From: UBA1952 sp965200035
GTDB taxonomy: Bacteria > Bacteroidota > Bacteroidia > Chitinophagales > Chitinophagaceae
DNA length: 64,000 nucleotides
NCBI GenBank assembly: GCA_965200035.1
Contig: OZ241334.1
Coordinates: forward strand, 434,001-498,000
Reading direction: 5' to 3'
Below the pieces are notes generated by a model. It saw only the letters and a program-made list of their open reading frames with translations. It made no database searches and was not told the origin of the DNA. The position numbers were made by a program, and so were the translations under genes. Every line of letters begins with the position of its first letter. Within the stretch, counting starts at the first letter, position 1. Below are positions 7,996 through 16,282 of the stretch, piece by piece.

Positions 7996-9645
7996 ATGAG
8001 AAACTTTATACTGATCGCTGCATTATGCGGCCTGAGCAGTGCTGCCTGTGCACAAGCATCTTCCAATACCCTTGAGTACATAGACATCAATAATATAAGA
8101 GCAGGCCACTCGCCATATGGCAATATGTGGTCTGATATGACAACAGGCACTACTTCCTGCGAATACCCGAAAGCATCGGGCAAGCATGTTGCCGGGTTGG
8201 GTAGCCTTTGGTTCAGCGGCTATGATACGCAAAACAACTTACATGTTGCAGCACAGACCTATCGCCAGACAGGCAGCGATTATTTTCCGGGACCTGTAGA
8301 TCTGGGCATTCATGATACAACTGCAGCAAAACCGTATGTGGCCAGCTGGGCAAGGATCTGGAAAATAAACAAGACTACCATTGATTCATTTCGTGCACTG
8401 ACTAGCCATACGATCGCCAATACACCAGCTGATATTCTGGAATGGCCGGCACGCGGCAATACGCATGCAAAGGGCACCCAGCAAAGCACGATCACTATTA
8501 ATAAAGACCTGGCTCCGTTTGTGGATGCGGATAATGATGGCGTGTACAATGCGCTGGCAGGCGACTATCCGAAAATAAAAGGCGATCAGATGCTGTGGTC
8601 AGTATTCAATGAAGTGATGCTTCCGAAAACACAAACTCATTCCGTAAGCATGGGGCTTGAAATCCGGCAATCGGTATATGCTTACAAGCGCAATTCCGGC
8701 CTCGATAACATTGTATTTTATGAGTACGATATCAAAAACACGGGTAGTAACGCGTTCTCTGATTTTATTGCAGGTATGAATACAGACTTTGATTTGGGCT
8801 ATGCATTTGATGACTTCATCGGCTATGATTCCACTCATCGGATGGGTTATGTCTATAATTCTGTTTTACAGGACGGCTCCGGCGACTCAACTTCCTATGG
8901 CGCAGATATACCCGTAGCAGGGATGAGTATTATGGAGTTTCCCGGTGATCAATATCCGGCGCTGACAGTTCTAGGCACGTTCAATCCTTATACTAATGGT
9001 ATTGGTAATCCTCGAGATGCTGTTGAATTCAGCCGCTTGTTGCATGGTCAAAACAGAGTAGGCATGGATATGCATGACGACCGTGGTTCAGGCACCGCAA
9101 CTAATGCATACGGTCCCGGAACAAATACCAGATATGCCTTTACCGGAGACCCAAGTGACCCAACCGGATGGTCTGAATGTCAATCACATGTTCCTTATGG
9201 TAGCGACCAGCGGTTTGTGCTGGCTGCGCAGCCTGTTACGTTCGCAGCCGGAGCCACTAAAAAACTGGGCATGGCGCTCGTGGTAAGCCCGCACGCAGGC
9301 GCCTGCGGCTCACTTGATCTTACCGGCCTGAAGCATCTTGCCGATACTGCGCTGATTACTTATTACAGTCCTCCTGCACCACTTGGTATTCACTCGGTGG
9401 CATCCATAGCAAAGTCGCTGAAGGTATATCCCAACCCTACCAAAGATCAGCTGCACATTCTCCTTCCTGATGACGAAGCTGCAACTGTAAGTCTTTACGA
9501 TGCCAGTGGCAGATTATTAAGCACCATTCATACAGCGCACCAGAAAGAAGCCATGCTGGAAACCGCTCAGCTTGCAGGGGGCATGTACATAGTGTCATAC
9601 CGTTCTGGCCAAACAGTAGCTGACAATACTTTTATTAAAGAATAG
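7996..9645 (+). CDS. Secreted protein with type IX secretion (Por) sorting tail
   Basis: This 549-residue protein starts with a signal peptide (MRNFILIAALCGLSSAACAQA). The C-terminal 75 residues form a type A T9SS sorting domain: KVYPNPTKDQLHI, VSLYDASGRLL, LAGGMYIVSYRSG. The protein should therefore cross the outer membrane by the type IX system and be released or anchored at the surface. The central part (for example DNDGVYNALAGDYPKIKGDQ, a calcium-loop-like DxDxDG stretch) matches no catalytic family I know. It is an orphan gene with a shared terminator behind it. Confidence 0.88.
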   Translation: MRNFILIAALCGLSSAACAQASSNTLEYIDINNIRAGHSPYGNMWSDMTTGTTSCEYPKASGKHVAGLGSLWFSGYDTQNNLHVAAQTYRQTGSDYFPGPVDLGIHDTTAAKPYVASWARIWKINKTTIDSFRALTSHTIANTPADILEWPARGNTHAKGTQQSTITINKDLAPFVDADNDGVYNALAGDYPKIKGDQMLWSVFNEVMLPKTQTHSVSMGLEIRQSVYAYKRNSGLDNIVFYEYDIKNTGSNAFSDFIAGMNTDFDLGYAFDDFIGYDSTHRMGYVYNSVLQDGSGDSTSYGADIPVAGMSIMEFPGDQYPALTVLGTFNPYTNGIGNPRDAVEFSRLLHGQNRVGMDMHDDRGSGTATNAYGPGTNTRYAFTGDPSDPTGWSECQSHVPYGSDQRFVLAAQPVTFAAGATKKLGMALVVSPHAGACGSLDLTGLKHLADTALITYYSPPAPLGIHSVASIAKSLKVYPNPTKDQLHILLPDDEAATVSLYDASGRLLSTIHTAHQKEAMLETAQLAGGMYIVSYRSGQTVADNTFIKE

Positions 9646-9660
9646 CGTTTTAAGTAGATG

Positions 9661-9704
9661 AAAAAAAAATAAGGATGGCCAAAAGCAGCCATCCTTATTT
9701 TTTT
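9661..9704. terminator. Bidirectional terminator
   Basis: A 9-bp stem AAGGATGGC/GCCATCCTT with an 8-nt loop has an A run on the left and a T run on the right. It can therefore terminate both the rightward T9SS gene and the leftward malic enzyme gene that converge on it. Confidence 0.9.
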
Positions 9705-9708
9705 CAAA

Positions 9709-11985
9709 TTATTTCGTGCATTTCACCTGCGCATCCACTACGGCAATAGCCACCATATTCACGATCTGGCGTACCGAGCTACCCAATTGCAATACATGGA
9801 CCGGCTTCTTGAGCCCCAATAAAATTGGCCCTACCGCTTCTGCGCCGCCTACCTCCTGCAATAGGTGATAGGCAATATTGCCGGATGCCAGATTCGGGAA
9901 GATGAGCACATTAGGTGATTCGTTTACCAGATCAGAAAAAGGATAATTTTCGCGCAGCAAATCCTGATTAAAGGCAACGCCGGCCTGCATTTCTCCATCT
10001 ATGACCATGTCAGGATAAAGATTTTTCAGCCGGGCTACGGCATTGCGCACAGTAATAGCTTCCGGCGAATCCGATGAGCCAAAATTGGAATAAGACAGCA
10101 TGGCAATGCGAGGCTTGATGTTGAACTGCTCCACCTCGCGCGCCGTCTGTAAAGTAATCTCGATCAGGTCTTCTTCCGTAGGGTTAAAATTCACGGTGGT
10201 GTCGGCAAAAAACAAGGGCCCCTTCTTGGTAAGCATCAGGTACATGCCGGCTACGCGCTTGGCATTCGCTTCCAGTCCGATGATCTGCAGCGCAGGACGC
10301 ACAGTATCCGGATAATTGCGGGTAAGGCCGGAAATGAGCGCATCTGCTTCGCCACAGTCCACCATCATACAGCCGAAATGTACCCGGTCGCGCATCATCT
10401 TACGCGCTTCATACAGATTATAGCCCCGGCGCTTGCGCTTTTCGAAGAAAAGATCGCCATATTTATTGCGCTGCTCCTCCATCGCATCGCTGCGCGGATC
10501 GATCATACGCACGCCTTCCAGCTGCAGGCTATGTTCCTTAATCAGGGCTTTAATTTTCTTCTCATTACCCAGCAGTATCGGAGTGGCAATGCCATCGTCG
10601 AGCACCGTCTGCGCTGCTTTCAATATTTTAATATTCTCTGCTTCTGCAAATACCACCCGCTTGGGATGCTGCTTGGCTTTGTTAATGATGAAGCGAAGAA
10701 TATTATCATCACTACCGAGGCGCGCGTACAGTTCAGCTTCATATTTCGCCCAGTCTTCAATAGGCTTGCGCGCTACCCCACTCTCTATGGCAGCCTTTGC
10801 TACAGCCGGCGATACGGTGACCAGTAGCCGCGGATCAATCGGCTTGGGAATGATGTACGTTGGTCCGAAATGCAGGCTTTTTTCATTGTAAGCAACATTT
10901 ACAATATCCGGTACCGGCTCTTTGGCCAGTGCGGCCAGCGCTTTCACGGCGGCCAGCTTCATCTCTTCATTAATGGCTGTAGCCCGCACATCGAGCGCGC
11001 CACGGAAGATGAATGGAAAGCCCAGCACATTGTTTACCTGATTAGGATAATCGCTACGACCGGTAGCCATGATCGCATCGGGGCGTGCAGCCAGCGCATC
11101 ATCGTAGCTGATCTCGGGATTCGGATTGGCCAGTGCGAAGATGATCGGCCGCGCCGACATGCCTTTGACCATGCCCGGCGATACTACACCACCTTTTGAC
11201 AAACCAATGAATACATCAGCACCAACCATTGCTTCTTCAAGATTCATACCAGGATGGTCCTGCGCAAACTTTTGCTTGTGCTCATCCAGATCGGTGCGCG
11301 ATTTTGTGATTAGTCCTTTACTGTCGAACATGAAAATATTTTCGACCTGTGCGCCAAGCGCTATATAAATATTGTTGCAGGAAATAGCTGATGCCCCGGC
11401 TCCGCTTACGACGATTTTTACATCCGCGATTTGCTTACCCACTACTTCCAACGCATTCAAAAGCGCCGCTCCGGAAATAATGGCCGTACCATGCTGGTCG
11501 TCATGCATAATGGGAATGGATAATTCACGCTTCAGCCGCGCCTCAATTTCAAAGCATTCCGGCGCTTTGATGTCTTCCAGATTTACCCCGCCGAATGTTG
11601 GCTCAAGCGCTTTGACCACGTTTACAAAGCTGTCAATATCCTTTACATTCAACTCAATGTCGAATACATCTATATCCGCAAATATTTTGAACAGCAATCC
11701 CTTTCCTTCCATCACCGGCTTGGATGCCTCCGGACCAATATCTCCCAGTCCCAGCACAGCCGTACCATTGCTGATAACCGCTACCAGATTGCCTTTGGCG
11801 GTATATTTATAAACGTCTTCAGGGTTGTTGTGTATCTCAAGGCAAGGCTCTGCAACGCCGGGTGAATATGCTAGCGCCAAATCGCGCTGGGTCTTGGTCT
11901 CTTTGGTCGGGACCACCTCTATCTTTCCCGGACGCCCTTTGGCGTGATATTCCAAAGCATCTTCCTTCCTGATAAGCTGTGCCAT
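9709..11985 (-). CDS. maeB: NADP-dependent malic enzyme with phosphotransacetylase-like domain
   Basis: This enzyme converts malate to pyruvate and CO2 and supplies NADPH. The chosen start (MAQLIRKEDALEYHAKG) gives 758 residues; a further in-frame ATG 10 codons upstream is less likely. The N-terminal malic enzyme half carries LALAYSPGVAEPC, IMHDDQHGTAIISGAALLNAL and the Rossmann motif VVSGAGASAISC. The C-terminal half (from about 430, RVVFAEAENIKILKAAQ) is a phosphate acetyltransferase-like domain, catalytically inactive in MaeB and thought to be regulatory. It is monocistronic between convergent and divergent neighbours. Confidence 0.95.
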   Translation of the reverse strand: MAQLIRKEDALEYHAKGRPGKIEVVPTKETKTQRDLALAYSPGVAEPCLEIHNNPEDVYKYTAKGNLVAVISNGTAVLGLGDIGPEASKPVMEGKGLLFKIFADIDVFDIELNVKDIDSFVNVVKALEPTFGGVNLEDIKAPECFEIEARLKRELSIPIMHDDQHGTAIISGAALLNALEVVGKQIADVKIVVSGAGASAISCNNIYIALGAQVENIFMFDSKGLITKSRTDLDEHKQKFAQDHPGMNLEEAMVGADVFIGLSKGGVVSPGMVKGMSARPIIFALANPNPEISYDDALAARPDAIMATGRSDYPNQVNNVLGFPFIFRGALDVRATAINEEMKLAAVKALAALAKEPVPDIVNVAYNEKSLHFGPTYIIPKPIDPRLLVTVSPAVAKAAIESGVARKPIEDWAKYEAELYARLGSDDNILRFIINKAKQHPKRVVFAEAENIKILKAAQTVLDDGIATPILLGNEKKIKALIKEHSLQLEGVRMIDPRSDAMEEQRNKYGDLFFEKRKRRGYNLYEARKMMRDRVHFGCMMVDCGEADALISGLTRNYPDTVRPALQIIGLEANAKRVAGMYLMLTKKGPLFFADTTVNFNPTEEDLIEITLQTAREVEQFNIKPRIAMLSYSNFGSSDSPEAITVRNAVARLKNLYPDMVIDGEMQAGVAFNQDLLRENYPFSDLVNESPNVLIFPNLASGNIAYHLLQEVGGAEAVGPILLGLKKPVHVLQLGSSVRQIVNMVAIAVVDAQVKCTK

Positions 11986-12112
11986 TTTTTGAAAAGCAAT
12001 GATTATGCAGACCAAGATACGATTCCTTCATCAGTGATTAGATGTTGCAAGTGTGGGCCGGCGCAGATAATACCCTTTTATATGTGCCGTTTTAAATTTT
12101 GCATTAAAAGAT

Positions 12113-12120
12113 TAGGTTTG
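12113..12120 (+). promoter_or_regulatory. Candidate -7 box of leucine dehydrogenase
   Basis: TAGGTTTG matches TAnnTTTG and lies 19 bp ahead of the ATG at 12140. This would give a very short leader. No convincing -33 element at the usual spacing. Confidence 0.5.
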
Positions 12121-12139
12121 CGGCCTAAATCACTATTCT

Positions 12140-13210
12140 ATGCCGCAATCGGTTTTTGAGCATATGCAGCAAATGGGCCACGAGCAGGTCGTATTCTGCC
12201 AGGACCCTCACTCCGGACTTACTGCCATCATTGCCATCCATAATACCACCCTTGGACCGGCGCTCGGCGGCACACGTCTCTGGAAGTATAATAATCATGA
12301 AGAAGGCATTATCGATGCGCTGCGCCTTTCCCGCGGCATGACCTATAAGGCGGCTATCAGCGGCCTGAATCTTGGCGGCGGCAAAGCAGTAATCATTGCC
12401 GACCCTTCTATGAAGAGCGAAGCGCTCTGGCGCCGCTACGGCAAGTTTGTAGATAGCCTCAATGGCAAGTACATCACTGCTGAAGATGTCAATACGTCTG
12501 CCCGCGACATGGAATACATTGCCCTCGAAACCAGCCACGTAACCGGCGTACCCGAGTATATGGGCGGCAGTGGCGATCCTTCTCCGTTCACGGCATACGG
12601 TGTATATGTGGGTATGAAAGCATCTGCTAAAAAAGCCTGGGGCAATGACAGCCTCGCCGGCAAGAAGATACTGGTACAAGGCGTAGGACACGTAGGTCAG
12701 TACCTCGTGGGCCATCTGGTAAAGGAAGGCGCGAAAGTATATATCACGGATATTGACACGAATAAGATCAAGCAGACTGTAGATCAGCACCGCAATGTAG
12801 AAGTGGTGGATGGCGCAGGCATCTTTGATCTGGACATTGATATTTATGCACCTTGCGCATTGGGCGCTACGGTAAATGACGATAGCATTGCCAGGCTGAA
12901 AGCCAAGGTAATTGCAGGCGCCGCCAACAATCAACTTGCCGATGAAAATGTACACGGACCGGCATTGGTGAAAAAAGGCATCGTTTACACTCCGGACTTT
13001 CTGATCAATGCAGGTGGGCTCATTAATGTAGCGGCTGAGCTGGAAACATATAATGTGGATCGCGTGCGCGGCAATGTAGAGAAGATCTACGACCGCACGC
13101 TCGAGATTCATGACCTCAGCGGGAAGGAAGGCATTCACACACAGGCTGCTGCGATGAAAATTGCCGAAAAGCGCCTTCAGGATATTGCCAATGTAAAAGC
13201 ACGGTTGTAA
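12140..13210 (+). CDS. ldh: Leucine (Glu/Leu/Phe/Val-type) dehydrogenase
   Basis: This 356-residue enzyme deaminates branched-chain amino acids to 2-oxo acids with NAD+. ALGGTRLW (41-48), the substrate-binding Lys70 in GMTYKAA and the catalytic Lys82 in LGGGKAVI are at the positions expected for leucine dehydrogenase. The NAD motif GVGHVGQYLVG follows, as does the typical AGAANNQLAD segment. The length excludes the longer glutamate dehydrogenases. Substrate preference among Leu, Val and Ile cannot be read from the sequence. Monocistronic and divergent from maeB. Confidence 0.92.
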   Translation: MPQSVFEHMQQMGHEQVVFCQDPHSGLTAIIAIHNTTLGPALGGTRLWKYNNHEEGIIDALRLSRGMTYKAAISGLNLGGGKAVIIADPSMKSEALWRRYGKFVDSLNGKYITAEDVNTSARDMEYIALETSHVTGVPEYMGGSGDPSPFTAYGVYVGMKASAKKAWGNDSLAGKKILVQGVGHVGQYLVGHLVKEGAKVYITDIDTNKIKQTVDQHRNVEVVDGAGIFDLDIDIYAPCALGATVNDDSIARLKAKVIAGAANNQLADENVHGPALVKKGIVYTPDFLINAGGLINVAAELETYNVDRVRGNVEKIYDRTLEIHDLSGKEGIHTQAAAMKIAEKRLQDIANVKARL

Positions 13211-13368
13211 CCGAATAGTAAGACTAGTCTATTTCTAATACAAGGTCCATAGATAATCTGCCAAAATCTTTTGCCGATCAAAGCTTAAAGCTGAAGTCAC
13301 AGTAGTACAAAAGCTCAATAATAATAAAACGTTGCGCGCCGCAGTTATTGCGTGCAACTGCCTTTTTG

Positions 13369-13396
13369 CTTACTTTTTGGGCAAGCAAAAAGTAAG
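13369..13396. repeat. 11-bp perfect inverted repeat
   Basis: CTTACTTTTTG and CAAAAAGTAAG flank a 6-nt spacer. It lies in the 253-bp gap behind leucine dehydrogenase. The rest of that gap (13,211-13,368) shows no gene. The element may act as an extra terminator or be a dispersed repeat. Confidence 0.7.
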
Positions 13397-13414
13397 AGAA
13401 AGAATAAGACAAAT

Positions 13415-13445
13415 AATGCCCGCTGTATTATCTACAGCGGGCATT
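13415..13445. terminator. Terminator between convergent genes
   Basis: A perfect 13-bp stem (AATGCCCGCTGTA and its complement) with a 5-nt loop is followed by TTTCTTTT on the plus strand. It sits 19 bp from the stop of the leftward secreted-protein gene and downstream of leucine dehydrogenase, so it can serve both. Confidence 0.85.
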
Positions 13446-13463
13446 TCTTTTATGAAAAATTAT

Positions 13464-13763
13464 TTATCGCTCCCAATTGGTCTTGTAGCGCGCCAAACGG
13501 TCTTCTGCGCGGGCGAGCTTGCCGTCAATCACTTCCTGCTCATGCGGAGTAAGCAATCCGTCGCGACGATATTTGGCAATGGCGTACTTGATCGCATCCT
13601 GCTCTTTCATAAGCTTATAATATTCGTTGGTTGTTACGCGGCCACGTTTGTAAGCACGGGTAATCCTGCTTTCCTGATCGCGCTGGGTAGCTATGTAGCT
13701 TTGGGCGCCAACAGTGCCTGCAGCCATCAGGAGCAGCAAAGCGCTCAATACGATTCTTTTCAT
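13464..13763 (-). CDS. Small secreted helical protein, function unknown
   Basis: This 99-residue product has a clear signal peptide (MKRIVLSALLLLMAAGTVGAQS). The mature part is charged and helical (KRGRVTTNEYYKLMKEQDAIKYAIAKYRRDG and LARAEDRLARYKTNW). There are no cysteines or known motif. Similar small periplasmic proteins are common in Chitinophagales without an assigned role. A convincing terminator follows it, which supports a real gene. Confidence 0.75.
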   Translation of the reverse strand: MKRIVLSALLLLMAAGTVGAQSYIATQRDQESRITRAYKRGRVTTNEYYKLMKEQDAIKYAIAKYRRDGLLTPHEQEVIDGKLARAEDRLARYKTNWER

Positions 13764-13879
13764 TTGATTAGATTTTGGTTAGATATAATCGAACATAAAA
13801 AATCCATGCCTATCACCCTATGTCTCATAAGAAAGCAGAAAAATTTCATTTTCGCGCTGTACAGGTAGCCTGCTCAAAT

Positions 13880-13887
13880 TATCTTTG
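13880..13887 (+). promoter_or_regulatory. Candidate -7 box of purC
   Basis: TATCTTTG fits TAnnTTTG and lies 21 bp ahead of the ATG at 13909. This argues that the ATG at 13909 is the real start, not the upstream TTG at 13885, which would overlap the promoter. Confidence 0.6.
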
Positions 13888-13908
13888 CACCCTATTCAAT
13901 TCAAAACT

Positions 13909-14829
13909 ATGCTGCAGCTACCCAATCAAACCGCCTTCTACAAAGGCAAAGTACGTGACGTTTATACAATCGGCGATAAGCACCTGGCGATGGTGGTGAG
14001 CGACCGCATCTCGGCTTTCGATGTGGTGCTGCCCCGCCCCATTCCGTTCAAGGGACAAGTGCTGAACCAGATCGCAGCCAAATTTCTGGAGGCTACCAAA
14101 GACATTCTGCCCAACTGGGTGCTGGATGTGCCATTGCCTAATGCAACGGTGGGCCTGAAGTGCGAAACGTATCCGGTAGAAATGATTGTACGTGGTTATA
14201 TTGCCGGCAGCGCATGGCGCGCCTACAAAGGCGGCAGACGTGAGATGTGCGGCGTAGCGCTTCCCGAAGGGCTTAAGGAAAATGATGTACTTCCACAGCC
14301 GATCATTACCCCTACTACCAAAGCCTCTGAAGGCCATGATGAAGATATCACCCGCGATGAGATCATAGCTCAGGGACTTGTATCGAAAGAAGATTATGAG
14401 CAGCTTGAAAAATATGCGTTAGCGTTGTTTCAGCGTGGCACGCAAATGGCGGCACAACGTGGCCTGATTCTCGTGGATACTAAATATGAGTTTGGCAAGA
14501 TCGGTGATACCATTTACCTGATCGATGAGATTCATACTCCGGATTCTTCCCGCTATTTTTATAAAGACGGTTACGCCGGAAAGCAGGCCAGCGGTGAGCC
14601 TCAGAAACAACTGAGCAAAGAATTTGTACGCGAATGGCTGATGGAGAATGGCTTTCAGGGTAAGGACGGACAGGAAGTGCCGGAAATGACCGATGAAGTG
14701 GTGAACCAGATTTCTGAGCGCTACATGGAGCTGTATGAAGGCGTAATCGGCGAAAAGTTTACACCAGAGCAGGTAAGCGAAGACCAGATGAAAGATGAGC
14801 TGATTGTAGCGCTGGCTAAGCTGAGCTAA
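13909..14829 (+). CDS. purC: SAICAR synthase (phosphoribosylaminoimidazolesuccinocarboxamide synthase)
   Basis: This enzyme joins CAIR and aspartate with ATP in de novo purine synthesis. The chosen start gives 306 residues, the long form usual in Bacteroidota. FYKGKVRDVYTIGD (about 10-23), RISAFDVVLPRPIPFKGQVLNQ, EMIVRGYIAGSAWRAYKGG, TKASEGHDEDIT and LVDTKYEFGK are the expected nucleotide and substrate segments. The gene is monocistronic with a terminator behind it. Confidence 0.96.
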   Translation: MLQLPNQTAFYKGKVRDVYTIGDKHLAMVVSDRISAFDVVLPRPIPFKGQVLNQIAAKFLEATKDILPNWVLDVPLPNATVGLKCETYPVEMIVRGYIAGSAWRAYKGGRREMCGVALPEGLKENDVLPQPIITPTTKASEGHDEDITRDEIIAQGLVSKEDYEQLEKYALALFQRGTQMAAQRGLILVDTKYEFGKIGDTIYLIDEIHTPDSSRYFYKDGYAGKQASGEPQKQLSKEFVREWLMENGFQGKDGQEVPEMTDEVVNQISERYMELYEGVIGEKFTPEQVSEDQMKDELIVALAKLS

Positions 14830-14855
14830 GAACAACCAAGCAGAAAAAATAAGAA

Positions 14856-14880
14856 CAGCCGGCAATTTTTCTGCCGGCTG
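14856..14880 (+). terminator. Terminator of purC
   Basis: The stem CAGCCGGCA/TGCCGGCTG has a T-rich 7-nt loop and lies 26 bp behind the purC stop. The T run after it is interrupted (CTTCGTTT). Confidence 0.75.
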
Positions 14881-14915
14881 CTTCGTTTATGCTACTGGGA
14901 AATCAATCCAATTGT

Positions 14916-15050
14916 ATGAACCAAAGCCCGGCACAAAAACAAACGGATTCACGGATAAATCGCCTGCTCACAATAATCGGCCTGATAATCGTGGCGTTAT
15001 TTTCACCATTGATCGTTCTGATTCTACTGGCAGTGCTGAATGGGGATTAG
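14916..15050 (+). CDS. Possible 44-residue single-span membrane protein
   Basis: The ORF reads MNQSPAQKQTDSRINRLL and then a long hydrophobic stretch (TIIGLIIVALFSPLIVLILLAVL) ending in NGD. A polar N-terminus followed by one clean transmembrane helix is the usual architecture of small membrane proteins and is unlikely in random sequence. It starts 36 bp past the purC hairpin. No family is recognised and there is no visible promoter. Confidence 0.45.
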   Translation: MNQSPAQKQTDSRINRLLTIIGLIIVALFSPLIVLILLAVLNGD

Positions 15051-15072
15051 CTGATTTTACACTTACTCAGTT

Positions 15073-16125
15073 CTATTTAAAGCAATCCTGTTCCGCCATC
15101 CGGTGCTCAAGGTTGCTTTTCCATTTAGCCTGTTCCGCTTTGATCTGGCCATGCATGGTTTCTTTGTCATACAGTTCCTGCTCTTCCCGGGTCAGGTGGT
15201 TGGCTTCTTTATAAAGCTTCATCACCTCTGCACGTACGTTGTCTGGCGTAAAGGTTTGGCTCTGTAATTGCTCTTTTAGCTGGCAGGCCTGTAGCGCTGT
15301 GATGTCAAAATGCAGCTGCTCATGATTCAGCACGGAAATTTCTCTGGCTCCTACCCGCATCCACGATTTACCGGCATCAGCAAATACATTCAGCCCGATT
15401 TTTACCACCATCTTATTATTAGCTGTCTGCGAGGAAAGGTTGATGCTCAGTCCGCTGTAAGTAGCCGCGCTGGCGCGGCTCAGATCATCTGCCGTACCCT
15501 GAAAATCTGTAAACATCAGCGGACGCTGCCTGCTGTAAGTGATCACATTCTTATCGTCATCGCTTTCAAATATCACCTGCACCGCCACAGTTGCCGGCTT
15601 CATCAGTCCGCTGATCTGATCCCACTGGTGCTCTGCTTGGTCCAGTATATTATCAATCGACTGGCGAACGAGCTTTTCGATATAAGCGCTGGCATCGGCG
15701 CTGGTTTCTATATAGGCGCTGCCGGAGTAAGATACCAGCTTGGTGCCTTTGGATGAGAAGCCATAAGTGTATTCGATGGATGCACGCTCGCGCATGGCTC
15801 CACCTTTTTCCGAAATCTTCAGGTCTTCGATCTGCAGGGTGAGCGGAGTCAGTGCTGCATTCCTTCCGATGGCTGCGGCAATGTATTGGGTAAAAGATGT
15901 TGCCGCTCCGCCCTGCAGATTGATTGGTGCAGGCCTGTTGGCAAGCCCCGCACGCATCATCCCGATCGTATTGGTATCTGCACGCATATCCGTTACCCGC
16001 TCAATATAATAGTGGGTCGGCGGGGTGCGGCGGTCTGCTTTTTTAAGCCTGACCAACTTCGTATCCTGCGCCTGTAACGCAGTTGTGCTCACCAACATCA
16101 GCAAGAGTATTCTGAAAAACTTCAC
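15073..16125 (-). CDS. Secreted DUF922-like protein with HExxH motif
   Basis: This 350-residue protein begins with a signal peptide (MKFFRILLLMLVSTTALQAQ). The C-terminal third contains NHEQLHFDITAL, a HExxH zinc-protease motif with a further Asp. YDKETMHGQ follows about 50 residues later and could provide the third metal ligand. This pattern resembles the DUF922 family of predicted secreted zinc peptidases. The N-terminal 200 residues look like a separate beta-rich domain. The substrate is unknown. Confidence 0.7.
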   Translation of the reverse strand: MKFFRILLLMLVSTTALQAQDTKLVRLKKADRRTPPTHYYIERVTDMRADTNTIGMMRAGLANRPAPINLQGGAATSFTQYIAAAIGRNAALTPLTLQIEDLKISEKGGAMRERASIEYTYGFSSKGTKLVSYSGSAYIETSADASAYIEKLVRQSIDNILDQAEHQWDQISGLMKPATVAVQVIFESDDDKNVITYSRQRPLMFTDFQGTADDLSRASAATYSGLSINLSSQTANNKMVVKIGLNVFADAGKSWMRVGAREISVLNHEQLHFDITALQACQLKEQLQSQTFTPDNVRAEVMKLYKEANHLTREEQELYDKETMHGQIKAEQAKWKSNLEHRMAEQDCFK

Positions 16126-16282
16126 AAATGATTCCAGATTTAAGGATGGGCAAGATACAGGCTCCGGCCTGTCCTGCGAAATTCCGCCATCCGGCTATAA
16201 CAGATAAAATGCCTGATCTGCATTATTTTTGAAGCATATTACCTTTCTCAATCTCCTTTCTAATTTTAATTGCTCTTCATAA

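Noticed and set aside
12125..13138. 337-codon leftward frame
   Set aside because: It is the reverse shadow of leucine dehydrogenase, whose catalytic lysines and NAD motif are clear.
13332..13868. 178-codon rightward frame
   Set aside because: It runs through a terminator hairpin and overlaps the opposite-strand secreted-protein gene.
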